A stretch of DNA of 64,000 nucleotides from Halosimplex salinum (GCF_003730195.1 NZ_QWGG01000007.1:1-64000), one strand, 5' to 3'. Positions 19,204 through 28,412 are shown, numbered from the stretch's first letter. Notes: generated by a model from the sequence alone, not told the origin. Program-made: numbers and translations.

Positions 19204-20462
19204 TAGAAGTACCCCCCAAGGGAGTCGTTGATGACGCGATGGGCAAACCGTCGCATCGATTTGTTCCGTCCGACAGTCGATTCGATATACTCTGCGAGTC
19301 CATCCGCTCCGTCGTCGTGGATGCACTCTCTAATTCGTGTTACCTCGTCTTTCTGGATGATCAGATTGTGCATGGATACGGCCCCCAGTTCGTCTTTTTT
19401 GTACTCGGCGTCCCCTCTCATCCATGCTCGGAGTTCCGGATTGGAACACACCGGACAGTAGCAATCTTCAAACGACGCTTCATCTAGCGGCACGGTATTC
19501 GTGAGCGACGTGTGGTACTTCCCGTTTATCGCCGCGTGGATGTACGAAGAGGAGTCGAACGAATCGACTCCGAGCGCGATCAGTAGTGGAATGGAACTGC
19601 TCGAAATCCCGAGGACGTGAAATGGAAGATCATCGAACTCGTAGTCGGCCAAGACCTCCTTACAGTCGCTGACTGCCGTAATCAGATCGCCTTTGTTGTC
19701 CTTCTTCGGAACCAGACTTCCGAGAGCGATTCCGTCGAAGCACGACCGGACGAGATGTGGGCCGAGAATATCTGTCAACTCAGATAAGAAAGTATCACAC
19801 ATCGAGTAGTTGTACCCGTGTATGGTGAGATACCGGACAGATTTATGGTCCCCAGACAATCGCAAGAACTCAGCGACATTCTGTGCTGTTTTCCTGGCCT
19901 TTTCGACGCGGGTCTGATACCCGTCGTCAGGCGTAATTGGATGGTCGAGATTGACGAGAACATCACCACCCAGTTGTTGTTGAATATCGAAGACCGCTCG
20001 CTGGTCAATCTCCATCTCGAAGTCGCTTCCATCTAACTCGCCGTCGTGGAGAAATTTGTATCCGCCAGAGTCAACGAACAGCAGTCCATCGAACTCGGAA
20101 AACTCTGACCGTTCCTTGATCGGTGTTTCGAGATATGTTTCGAACGTATCTCGTGGTATCCCGTAATCTGTGAGCGATGAGACAGAAACCATCGCTGCAT
20201 CGAAATACTCAGCACACGCTTCGAGGTCCAACTTTCCTCGTCCCGTCATGAACTCCTTCATCGTCCGGTGGATGCCACCACCGAACAGACTCTGTTCGAG
20301 ACCACCCGCATAGAAATTTATCACCGGGAACAGATTTGGTGTCTCGAGTGCAGTGTCGTCGAAGCTCAGTTGTCCCGCGCGTGCATCTCCTGCAGTCGAC
20401 TCAACGGTAAACGAACTATGTGAGGTGACTGCATCGCCAACAATAGCTGAGTGTGACTTCAT
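19203..20462 (-). CDS. dpdA: DpdA-type DNA guanine transglycosylase
   Basis: A 419-residue TGT paralogue with no PUA or tRNA-binding domain, as expected for DpdA, which exchanges guanine in DNA for preQ0. Catalytic residues by position: D131 in FVDSGGYK, D173 in LDHP, GIALGSL at 244-250, and D303 in SFDSSSYIHAA. Zinc site: C334, C336, C339 and H365. It overlaps the DUF6884 gene (ATGA) upstream and the GHKL gene (TAATG) downstream, so the three are translationally coupled. The preQ0 genes queD, queE and queC diverge immediately beyond. The assignment to DNA rather than tRNA rests on length, lack of PUA and context. Confidence 0.85.
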   Translation of the reverse strand: MKSHSAIVGDAVTSHSSFTVESTAGDARAGQLSFDDTALETPNLFPVINFYAGGLEQSLFGGGIHRTMKEFMTGRGKLDLEACAEYFDAAMVSVSSLTDYGIPRDTFETYLETPIKERSEFSEFDGLLFVDSGGYKFLHDGELDGSDFEMEIDQRAVFDIQQQLGGDVLVNLDHPITPDDGYQTRVEKARKTAQNVAEFLRLSGDHKSVRYLTIHGYNYSMCDTFLSELTDILGPHLVRSCFDGIALGSLVPKKDNKGDLITAVSDCKEVLADYEFDDLPFHVLGISSSSIPLLIALGVDSFDSSSYIHAAINGKYHTSLTNTVPLDEASFEDCYCPVCSNPELRAWMRGDAEYKKDELGAVSMHNLIIQKDEVTRIRECIHDDGADGLAEYIESTVGRNKSMRRFAHRVINDSLGGYF

Positions 20463-20926
20463 TGTGCCTGCGGTAGTTCAGTATCCGACTGTAGCGACTG
20501 CAAGAACTCCTTCAGAAAATGTCCCTTCTCTCCAAGGCCCTCTCCATCTACCAGCACTAACTCTGCGTCAAGACCGTTCTGAAAGCCGTCGATTGCCTCC
20601 CAGTACGTCTTTCCGGCGTTGACGACTATCTGTTCGTACTCGGAATTCTCAGCGAGTTCGCGTAGCTCCGTCGTGAGAGTCGGTCGAAGTTCAGCCGCGC
20701 GCTGCTCGTCCATCTTTCGGTCGTAGTTCTCAATGGGGTCGTCGGGATGGAGTAAACCGTACTCCGCAGAGAGAATTCTGATGTCGAATGGTGCGCCGTT
20801 GAGAGGGCTGTCGAGGGCGTTTTTGATGATCCGATAAAAGTACCCGTCGTATCGCTCGAACGCCGGAATCGGCTCTGGCGTGTCTACCTTCCGTTCTGAA
20901 CAGGATTGGACGAGTAGTGTGTTCAC
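20459..20926 (-). CDS. DUF6884 (YaaA-like) protein, possible base-maturation enzyme
   Basis: About 155 residues from a GTG at 20926. An in-frame ORF extends to 21070, but the domain starts right at LLVQSCSERK and the extra 48 residues look non-coding. Conserved DUF6884 features are visible: a Cys-Ser-x-x-Lys-type turn, FERYDGYFYRII, and ILSAEYGLLHPDDPI. The fold is related to YaaA and, distantly, to the DUF5591 domain of ArcS. It overlaps dpdA by 4 nt. In bacterial Dpd systems a separate enzyme (DpdC) turns the preQ0 nitrile into an amide; this protein is a candidate for a similar step. That is inference. The start is uncertain. Confidence 0.7.
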   Translation of the reverse strand: MNTLLVQSCSERKVDTPEPIPAFERYDGYFYRIIKNALDSPLNGAPFDIRILSAEYGLLHPDDPIENYDRKMDEQRAAELRPTLTTELRELAENSEYEQIVVNAGKTYWEAIDGFQNGLDAELVLVDGEGLGEKGHFLKEFLQSLQSDTELPQAQ

Positions 20927-21100
20927 GATGCGGGTGATCACGCCGACGGGTCTTATTGGTATCGCCGTCACCGAATCAGATGGCGCTGAGTTGAAGAGAC
21001 GACAACGCTCGTCGATTCTACTAGTGTGATTCGGATGTGGCCACGCCCCAAAGTCTGCCCTGATGGGCACACTTTAGTATTCCCTAGGTAATATCCCGGT

Positions 21101-21550
21101 ATGTCTCAGGGGGCAAAATCGGAACGTCGCACTCTCGGTTCGGAAGAACGAACGCTCGAAATCGGTAGTGAAACCCCCATCCGAATTAGCGCAGGCCATC
21201 GCCTGCAACACCACGACGGGAAGTGTTCGCGACCACACGGACATAACTACGAAATCTCGGTATCGGTCACTGGTGAGCTCACGAACGACGGCTGGGTCGT
21301 AGATAAAGGGGATATTACTGAGATATTATCTGAGTGGGATCATCGGTTCCTGCTCGAACGCGGTGATCCGCTCGTTTCGGCGTTCGAGCAGAGTGGTGAT
21401 GGGGACGCACTGGTCGTTCTCGACCACCCGCCGACAGCCGAGGTAATGGCAGTCGTCCTCGAGCGTAAGATGCTGGAGGCGTTCCCGGATTCCGTCTCTA
21501 ACGTCTCCGTCGAAGTGAGCGAGACGAGCGAACTCTGTGCCACGTACTAA
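21101..21550 (+). CDS. queD: QueD, 6-carboxy-5,6,7,8-tetrahydropterin synthase
   Basis: A 149-residue 6-pyruvoyl-tetrahydropterin-synthase-family protein. Zinc ligands are His33 (AGHRL) and the two His of PHGHNY (46, 48), and the catalytic Cys is in KCSRPHGHNY (about 42). The DKGDI and DHPPTAE motifs of the family are present. It converts dihydroneopterin triphosphate to CPH4, the second step to preQ0. Its stop overlaps the queE start (TAATG). GTP cyclohydrolase, needed for the first step, is not in the window and must be supplied elsewhere. Confidence 0.93.
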   Translation: MSQGAKSERRTLGSEERTLEIGSETPIRISAGHRLQHHDGKCSRPHGHNYEISVSVTGELTNDGWVVDKGDITEILSEWDHRFLLERGDPLVSAFEQSGDGDALVVLDHPPTAEVMAVVLERKMLEAFPDSVSNVSVEVSETSELCATY

Positions 21551-22329
21551 TGCCGGTCAATGCAGACGTCGAGAGACCGGACACGGAGTCCTCAGCAGAG
21601 TCCGCACAATCACTCCCGATCAACGAGCTGTTCTATTCCCTGCAAGGGGAAGGAAAGCTCGCGGGCGTTCCGACAGTCTTCGTGCGGACAAGCGGCTGTA
21701 ATCTCCGCTGTTGGTTCTGCGATTCCTATCACACCTCTTGGGAACCAACCCACTCGTGGATGAGCCTCGACGATATTATTGACGAGGTTTCAGCATACGA
21801 CCAAGCCACTCACGTCGTCCTGACTGGTGGTGAACCACTGATGTACGACGACAGCGTCGAGTTACTGAATCGGCTCGGCGAAGCCGGGTATCACACGACC
21901 GTCGAGACGAACGGGACAATCTACCGCGACGCACACATCGACCTCGCGAGCATCAGCCCCAAATTAGCGAGCAGTACACCGACACCCGAGAAGGATCCTA
22001 AGGGGGAGGGAGACTGGGCATCTCGTCACGAAGACCGACGGATCGACATGGGGGCACTCACGACGCTCGTCGACGACTACGAGAGTCAACTGAAGTTCGT
22101 CGTCACAGGTCCCGATGATATGGACGAGATCGAGGAGTTGGTCGACCGAGTCCGGGATGCAACGTCGACTGCGATCCCCGATTCAGACATCTTGCTGATG
22201 CCGGAAGGGGTGACTCGCGATCAACTGGACGAGACGAGAAATGAAGTCGCCGAACTGGCGACCGAACATGGATATCGCTACACGCCGCGGCTACACGTCG
22301 ACCTCTGGAACGATGCCCCCGGAACGTGA
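21550..22329 (+). CDS. queE: QueE, 7-carboxy-7-deazaguanine synthase (radical SAM)
   Basis: A 259-residue radical SAM enzyme with CX3CX2C at residues 50-57 (GCNLRCWFC), preceded by the family motif FYSLQGEGKLAGVPTVFVRT. The TGGEPL motif for SAM binding is present. It rearranges CPH4 to CDG. Coupled to queD by an overlapping stop/start, with queC 69 bp downstream. The N-terminal ~24 residues are an acidic, probably disordered tail. Confidence 0.93.
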   Translation: MPVNADVERPDTESSAESAQSLPINELFYSLQGEGKLAGVPTVFVRTSGCNLRCWFCDSYHTSWEPTHSWMSLDDIIDEVSAYDQATHVVLTGGEPLMYDDSVELLNRLGEAGYHTTVETNGTIYRDAHIDLASISPKLASSTPTPEKDPKGEGDWASRHEDRRIDMGALTTLVDDYESQLKFVVTGPDDMDEIEELVDRVRDATSTAIPDSDILLMPEGVTRDQLDETRNEVAELATEHGYRYTPRLHVDLWNDAPGT

Positions 22330-22398
22330 CACCGAAATCGATGCTACCGATCACAGACCAGCTACGGAGTATGCAGTTCCAACGACCCATTACGACCA

Positions 22399-23118
22399 AT
22401 GAGTGACGAAAAGCGAGCCGTGATTCTAGTATCGGGCGGGATGGACAGTGCGACGGCTGTCTACGAGGCGATCGACCGTGGCTACGAGCCGTACTTTTTC
22501 CACACGTCGTACGGGCAAGAGACCGAAAACAAGGAACAAGAGTGTGCAGAAGCGCTTGCTGCTGAGGTCGACGCGGCCGACTTTCTCCACGTCGAGACAC
22601 ACCACCTGGTGGCAATCGGCGCGTCGAGCCTGACGGATACCGACATCGACGTGGCCGATGCCGATCTGGATAGTGACGATATCCCGACCTCCTACGTCCC
22701 GTTCAGAAATGCGAATTTGCTCTCGATGGCAACATCGTACGCCGAAGCAAACGATTGTTCGGCTGTGTTCATCGGCGCGCATAGCGAGGACTTCTCGGGA
22801 TATCCAGACTGCCGGCCCGAGTTCTTCGACGCGTTTCAGCAGGTCATCAATGTCGGCACGAAGCCGGAGACGAGGATCGAACTTGTCGCACCGTTCGTCG
22901 AGTGGTCCAAGACCGACATCGCAGAGCGCGGGCTGGAACTCGACGTCCCCTATGAGATCACCTGGAGTTGCTATCGAGACGAAGAGCCAGCCTGTGGAAG
23001 GTGTGATGCTTGTGCCTTCCGCCTGCAGGCGTTCCAGCGGGTCGGTGTCTCGGACCCAATCGACTACGCCGAGCGGCCGGAGTATCACGCCGAGTCGCTC
23101 ACAGACTCCGCTGAGTAA
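22399..23118 (+). CDS. queC: QueC, 7-cyano-7-deazaguanine (preQ0) synthase
   Basis: A 239-residue PP-loop ATP pyrophosphatase with SGGMDS at residues 12-17. The C-terminal zinc site reads C(YRDEEPA)CGRCDAC near 198-212. It makes preQ0 from CDG, ATP and ammonia. Haloarchaea need preQ0 for tRNA archaeosine anyway, so a local copy next to dpdA points to a dedicated supply for DNA. Whether the genome carries a second queC elsewhere cannot be seen. Confidence 0.93.
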   Translation: MSDEKRAVILVSGGMDSATAVYEAIDRGYEPYFFHTSYGQETENKEQECAEALAAEVDAADFLHVETHHLVAIGASSLTDTDIDVADADLDSDDIPTSYVPFRNANLLSMATSYAEANDCSAVFIGAHSEDFSGYPDCRPEFFDAFQQVINVGTKPETRIELVAPFVEWSKTDIAERGLELDVPYEITWSCYRDEEPACGRCDACAFRLQAFQRVGVSDPIDYAERPEYHAESLTDSAE

Positions 23119-23126
23119 CGGCCGGT

Positions 23127-23156
23127 GGTTTTGTCCAGCCCCTGAAGGGCGAGGGC
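23127..23156 (+). repeat. Shared leader element, copy 1
   Basis: T-rich box GGTTTTGTCC, then GCCCC, TGAA, GGGC and GAGGGC. CCC (23140-23142) can pair with GGG at 23147-23149, or the outer GCCC (23138-23141) with GGGC (23153-23156). It is the most divergent copy of the element and ends 7 nt before the GTG at 23163. Confidence 0.65.
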
Positions 23157-23162
23157 ATTCCA

Positions 23163-23462
23163 GTGACGGACGAAATTGTCGTCATCGACAGCGATGGCAC
23201 CGAACAAACAATAACCGGTACGCAGCGCGAAGACTGGGATCAGTTGGGAGAACCGTGTCCGGAGTGCGGGACTACTGAGTATCGGCACTTTCGAGCAACG
23301 GGCGGCCACTACGGGAGTACTGATGGCACAACCGTTGAGCGGACTGAGTACTGGGACGCTACCCAATCTCTCCTGACTCAGTGCCTCTCTTGCAAACCGA
23401 TCCTCCAGAAACATCCGGTCTTCGACTTTCTGTACGACCCTGAAGACCTTCAACAGCAGTAG
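23163..23462 (+). CDS. Small zinc-ribbon protein
   Basis: A 99-residue protein, acidic, with CPECGTTEYRHF (first CxxC, residues ~35-38) and a second CLSC near residue 80. Together they could form one four-Cys zinc ribbon. It starts with GTG right after a copy of the shared leader element. The family is unknown to me. Position at the end of the que genes need not mean shared function, since the leader implies its own transcription start. Confidence 0.65.
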   Translation: MTDEIVVIDSDGTEQTITGTQREDWDQLGEPCPECGTTEYRHFRATGGHYGSTDGTTVERTEYWDATQSLLTQCLSCKPILQKHPVFDFLYDPEDLQQQ

Positions 23463-23522
23463 CTACGGCTCTCTCAGAATAGCTTAGCTGTATCTCGATA
23501 CAACCCCTCTCGATCCGGTGAA

Positions 23523-23551
23523 TTTTATCGCCCCCTGAGGGGTGCGGGGGC
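23523..23551 (+). repeat. Shared leader element, copy 2
   Basis: TTTTATC (23523-23529), GCCCCC (23530-23535), TGA, GGGG (23539-23542), TGC, GGGGGC (23546-23551). C-run and G-run arms allow a tight hairpin (3-nt loop) or a wider one (10-nt loop). It sits 43 nt before the ATG of the ArdC-like gene. Confidence 0.8.
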
Positions 23552-23593
23552 ACCTGAACTGCCGCAAACCATGTCCTCCGGTTCGTGATCTCA

Positions 23594-24520
23594 ATGGTTC
23601 TGAACAGTGACTCGCCGGTCTCGTTCGACGAGGCCGACACACGAGATGCCGAGATGCACAGTGCGATCGACGAGTGGATCGACGACCTCGTCACGGCTGT
23701 CGACGAAGCACAGTCGAGCGATGAGTTTCAAGAGTGGCTCGATGTCCAGAGTCGCTTCCACGATTACTCTTATCGAAACACACTGTTGATCAAACGGCAG
23801 TGTCCCGAGGCGACGAAGGTCGCCGGCTACCGGACGTGGCAGGAGGAGTTCGACAGACACGTGAAGGAAGGCGAGTCGGCCATCTGGATCTGGGCACCGA
23901 TCATCACGACGCGCTGTCCCGAGTGCGAAAACGCGCCGAGCTACCACGAGCAGATCGGGTGTGAGTACGACGAGACGACGCCCGAGGAGTGGTCAGAGGG
24001 GCTGGTCGGGTTCAAGCCAGCGCCGGTATTCGACGTCTCTCAGACGGAGGGTGAGCCGTTGCCTGAACTGGACACGGCAGCGAAGGGTGACGCCGGCGAC
24101 CTCGTTGGCCAGCTATTCGATATTGCAGACGAGGTCGGGGTCTTAGTGCGCGTTGTGCCTGACGAGATATGGGGGCACGGTAACGCTGACGGCGTCTGTG
24201 AGTGGCCTGATGGTCGGGACGGGCAGCCAGTTGTCGAGATCCGGGACCGACCCGAGCGGGCTGCGGTCGCTGGGACACTTATCCACGAGTACGCTCACGC
24301 GTGTCTGCATTCCGGTGATCTCGACAGGACTGAACGGGCGAAGCGCGAGATTGAGGCTGAAGCGGTCGCGTACATCGTCGGTCGGTACTGCGGGCTCGAC
24401 ATGAGCGGATCGGCGTTCTACCTTGCCGCGTGGGAGCCGGACGATGCCGACATCGTCCGCGACCGGCTGCAGCGGATCAGCCAGACTGCAACGGAGTTCG
24501 TCGAGTTGCTGGATAGGTGA
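23594..24520 (+). CDS. ArdC-like antirestriction protein with ImmA/IrrE metallopeptidase domain
   Basis: About 308 residues from the ATG at 23594; an in-frame GTG lies 9 nt upstream. The N-terminal part (RFHDYSYRNTLLI, VAGYRTWQEEFDRHVKEGESAIWI) matches the ssDNA-binding ArdC domain. A Cys/His insertion (CPECENAPSYHEQIGC) probably binds zinc. The C-terminal part has HEYAHACLH with a downstream EAEAVAYIV, the zincin motif. ArdC proteins protect incoming conjugative DNA from host nucleases, so its place beside a DNA-modification island and upstream of a conjugation region is fitting. The gene is preceded by shared leader copy 2. Confidence 0.83.
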   Translation: MVLNSDSPVSFDEADTRDAEMHSAIDEWIDDLVTAVDEAQSSDEFQEWLDVQSRFHDYSYRNTLLIKRQCPEATKVAGYRTWQEEFDRHVKEGESAIWIWAPIITTRCPECENAPSYHEQIGCEYDETTPEEWSEGLVGFKPAPVFDVSQTEGEPLPELDTAAKGDAGDLVGQLFDIADEVGVLVRVVPDEIWGHGNADGVCEWPDGRDGQPVVEIRDRPERAAVAGTLIHEYAHACLHSGDLDRTERAKREIEAEAVAYIVGRYCGLDMSGSAFYLAAWEPDDADIVRDRLQRISQTATEFVELLDR

Positions 24521-26995
24521 TCGATGCGCTCGGTGACGAACGTCTCGAAGGCGTCGAGATCGTCTTCGAGGAAGTACCCCGTCGGCTCGGTCAGGTCGCC
24601 GAAGATCTTCTCGACACCACTGGTGACGTACTTGTACGAACCGACCTCCGCTTCGGCGAGCGTGGCGAACCCCTCCCGAATAGCGGCCCGTTGGTCGGGA
24701 TCGACGTCTTCTCGCGGCAACTCGTGGGTCTGGAAGAACTCCCGATACGCATCGTAGCCCAGTGTGTCGAGTACCTTGCAGCGGGCGTTCGAATCAGCAT
24801 AGTCGGTTAGCTGGTCGAACATGTCCCGCTCGGCGACGAACTCTCCGAACGAACACGGGACGTAGGTGATCGTCGTCACGAGTTCGTCGAGGTCCGGATC
24901 GGCGCCTTTCACCATCGCGTCGACAGCACCGAGGAGGTGAACGAACCGGAGTTCGAGCCGTCCGTCCGGTCACTCCGCGCGGTGCTGGGCGATGTAGGCT
25001 TTCGCCTGGAAATCCGGCGTATCGTGGACCGGGTCGAGCGCCGCTTTCTGTTGGACAGTACTGGCGTCGCGGATGGGGCCGGACTTGTAATCGACGAGTG
25101 TCCGCTCGTCCTGCAGAACGTCGACGACGCCGTGGAGGCCGATATTAGTCGCGGTGAACCACCGCTCGCAGTGGTGTGCCTTCAGTGAGACACCGAGCGC
25201 GTCAGCGCGATCGTTGTCGTGGGCGGGGTCGTCGTACGTGGTGAACGCCTCGGCCTTGACTGTCGGTCGGTTCGCGTCGAGATACGCGATGACGACGTCG
25301 AGGCGGGTCCTAAGCGGCCGGAGGCGCAGTTCGGTGACGAACGGGGCCAGTCGGTCACACATCGCGTCGAGAACCGTCTCGCGCTGTTCGTGGACGATTT
25401 CGGGGTCGTTCACGTACAACTCGGCGGCAGCGTGTAGTACCTGCCCGCGTTCCATCGCGGGGTTCGTCGGTGACTCCAGCACCTCGTCGAAGTAGTACTC
25501 CCGGGGGGCGTTGACTAGCTGCTTCAGCATCGACTGGCTGATGCTCTCGATGGGTTCGGCGCCGAGACTGTCGGTCGGTCCCTCGAACCCCGCTGTGTTT
25601 TGCTCCGCTCGATACCCCGAATGTGTCGTCACGTCCGGTAGGTCGTCGAGGCCGTCGAGCGCGCGGTCGTCGAGGACCTCTCGGAGATACGGGCAAGGGG
25701 TCACTTCGTCACCAGCCATCGAGGTCTGGGCGAGTACATATCGTTGCTCACCATTCTGCATTAGCAACTGGAAGCGACAGAGGTCGCGTTCGGCGAACGA
25801 CTCGACGTCGACCCACGGATACTCCGGGGGTGTTCGCGCCCATCCGTCGCCGAGGCCGAGATAGAAGACGAGTTCCCGGTCGACCCTGCGTCGACCAGCA
25901 GGACGCCCTCGCCCTCTCGGTCGACCGGCACCTCGAACGACCGGAGGTAGTAGACGATGTCGTTCACTCGCCGTTCGGAGACCTCGCTCTCGAGTCGGCC
26001 GAGTGACTGGAGTTCCGTCCGCAGTGTTTCGAGGCATCCCTCGACGAGTGGCTCGAAGGCGCCGATCGCGTCGGCGAACGTCCCGGTTCGGACGGCAGTC
26101 TGGAACGATTCGATCTACGTCCAGATGCCGTCATCGTCGTCGACGTCGGTGACGGAGAGTCAGTGTTCGTCGCGGTCTCCGGAGAGTGAGATCCCAGCCG
26201 TGACCAGTAGCGGCCGGATATCGCCAATTGTCAGTCCCTCACCGGCGAAGGTCGTCTGGAGCAGTCGACAGAACAGTCGGATCTCGTCGTCGTCGACGAA
26301 TCCCGGCCCACCCTGATAAAGGATCTCTGCGGCCTCGAGTTCGGCTTCGAGAGCGAACTGTAGATCGCCTCCTCGTCGAGTACGATCCCGACCTGATCGG
26401 CGGTTTCGGCGGAGACGTGGTCAAGGATCGCCTCGACGATCGCCGTCGCCGAGGGATACAGGTGGAAGTCGGGAAGTTCCGCGGTTCCATCGGTGAACGG
26501 CTCGAGTGAGTGGTACTCGTCGGGTTCCAGGAGCAAGCGCCGGTCGAGTGCACTCAGCGACTGGTCGTCGATCACGGCGATATCCTGTCCCGGAGAGAGC
26601 GTCGTCTCGTCGAGCGCGCGGTAGCTACTCGGCGCCGACTCGAGGAGCGAAACGGCGGCCCGGATCGGTGGCGTATCGAACTTCGGGGAGTTGCAGATCG
26701 CGTCGTACTCGCCCGTTCGGTCCCAGCAGTCGAGGGCCAGTTCCAGCGCTCGCGTCGCGGCCTTCCACGAGAGAGCCGTGTCGGAGACGAATCTCGCGAA
26801 GAGGTCAAGACGGTCGTCAGGTGCCAGTTCACCGCTGGCCTGACTCCGCGGTGTTGCGGCCATCCGACCGATTCTGGATTCGGTCGCCCGTCGGTCGAGA
26901 GCGAGCGTCAGCGGCGCTTCAGACGAGATCGCGATATCGGCATCGCCTACAGCCGTAGCGAGTTCGGCGATGGACTTCGCGTTCGCAAGTAACAC
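24521..26995 (-). pseudogene. Decayed AddB-like / PD-(D/E)XK nuclease gene
   Basis: Read from 26995 down, this is one haloarchaeal AddB-like nuclease of roughly 820 residues broken into pieces. The N-terminal part (26995 to about 26360) is intact. A frameshift near 26360 moves to the frame continuing LEAELEAAEILYQGGPGFVD. Stops follow at 26160-26162 (TGA) and 26115-26117 (TAG), a second frameshift near 25880, then the nuclease part with GVVDVL...TLVDYKSG and DFQAKAYIAQHRAE, a TGA at 24970-24972, and an open C-terminal piece that runs into the 3' end of the ArdC-like gene. All three stops stand where Trp would fit. It is not expressed as a full protein. Confidence 0.85.
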
Positions 26996-27280
26996 AGCAC
27001 ATACAACGCACGTATCCGATTGAAAGTTCGGACCGAACGATCTGGAGTCAATCTGAAACAGTCGCGGAGGTCGGCCAGACGGCGCAGGTCACCGCGAGAG
27101 AAGTGGAGACTAGTTCGGAGTCGAGTCCGCAGCGGTCGCCATCGTTAGTTACGCATGGATGGTGACCGGGATCTGATGACTGGAAGTGAAGGGACTATCA
27201 CGAGGGGAAAACAGAAGCTGGGACCCCGGACCGAGCCAGCCAGGAGTGCCTCTCTGCTGTTCTCGACGACAGGAGCGCAC
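26996..27280. other. Intergenic, no gene seen
   Basis: This stretch separates the 5' end of the decayed nuclease gene from the 3' end of the AAA ATPase gene. I see no ORF with haloarchaeal character and no strong repeat. Confidence 0.5.
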
Positions 27281-28408
27281 TCATTCCCAGTTGTTCATGT
27301 TCACACTGGGTGAGACGGATTCGAGAGCGTCCATCAGGTGGTTCTGAGAGATCACCGTCTCTTCGTTCATCGCTTTCCGTGCAGCTTCGACAGTGACGGC
27401 TTCGAGGTCGGCACAGCTATACTGGGGCGTGTGTCGGGCGAGTTCGCGGAAGTCGATGTCGCTGGCCGCGACGGGACGCTCTCTGAGGTGGACTCGAAGC
27501 ACTTCCTGACGACAGGTAGCGTCTGGCATGTCGATTTCGAACTTGTGGCCGAAGCGGCCAGGCCGGGTCGCGGCATCATCCATATCACCGTTCATATTCG
27601 TCGTTCCGACGATCAGCACGTCCTCGTCGCTTAGCGACGGCATGTCGCCCAGGAACTGAGTGATCAGCTGTCGCATCTCGGCAGAATCGGACGCACTCGT
27701 CCGATCGTAGACCAGCGCGTCCACTTCGTCGATTACGATTAGGCAGGGCTGGTGCTCCACTGCCTGTTGGAAGAGTTGCTGGAGGTTCTGTTCTGATTCC
27801 CCAGCGAGACTCCCGCGAACGTCTGCCAGCGAGATATCGAGGAAATCACGCCCTAGTTCACCAGCAAGAGCCTTGGCCAGCGTAGTCTTCCCGGTGCCGG
27901 GTGGCCCGGTAAAGACGACTCCGTTCGGGACAGGAATCCCGTACTCTCTGTGCTTCTCCTTGTTTTCGACCGGAGCGATGATCAACTCCTTGAGTCGGTC
28001 GATGACCGCTTCGCGGCCACCGAGTTCAGAGAAGTCTAGCTCTGGGGTCTCCCAGTCGAACAGATCTGTGTCGTCGTCTTCTTCGTTTATGGCCTGCGTA
28101 GTGGGCTGCGGTTCCGGTTCAGACGACTGGTCGGTCAGCTCCGATGCCTCCACCACGCGTTTTTCCTCGGCCGCTTTCCGCCAGTTTGCGGCCTTCGAGC
28201 GGTATTTGTCCTCGAGCGGCGGAAACGATTCGGCGTCTGCGAGTGCACGATAGCACTTCTCGAGTTCCTCGAGATATCTGGCGAGCTCCGTCTGGTCCGG
28301 CGAGTCAGAGGTAGCGACTCGTGACGCCTCAGACTTTAGCTCCGCGATCTGGTGCTTGAGCTCCTGTTTCGAGGCCTGTTTGCGAGATTCGCTGTTGAGT
28401 CCGAACAT
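27281..28408 (-). CDS. AAA ATPase, Vps4/Cdc48-like single-ring type
   Basis: A 375-residue protein. An N-terminal helical region of ~85 residues (two or three charged helices) resembles in size the MIT domain of Vps4. An acidic linker (~90-125) leads to one AAA module: Walker A GPPGTGKT at 168-175, Walker B LIVIDEVDAL near 223-232, and arginine fingers in ATRPGRFGH. Only one AAA module is present, unlike Cdc48. It is the last gene of a set with a coiled-coil protein (4-bp gap) and a small membrane protein. I infer a disassembly ATPase for the coiled-coil protein. Confidence 0.83.
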   Translation of the reverse strand: MFGLNSESRKQASKQELKHQIAELKSEASRVATSDSPDQTELARYLEELEKCYRALADAESFPPLEDKYRSKAANWRKAAEEKRVVEASELTDQSSEPEPQPTTQAINEEDDDTDLFDWETPELDFSELGGREAVIDRLKELIIAPVENKEKHREYGIPVPNGVVFTGPPGTGKTTLAKALAGELGRDFLDISLADVRGSLAGESEQNLQQLFQQAVEHQPCLIVIDEVDALVYDRTSASDSAEMRQLITQFLGDMPSLSDEDVLIVGTTNMNGDMDDAATRPGRFGHKFEIDMPDATCRQEVLRVHLRERPVAASDIDFRELARHTPQYSCADLEAVTVEAARKAMNEETVISQNHLMDALESVSPSVNMNNWE

Positions 28409-28412
28409 TGAT

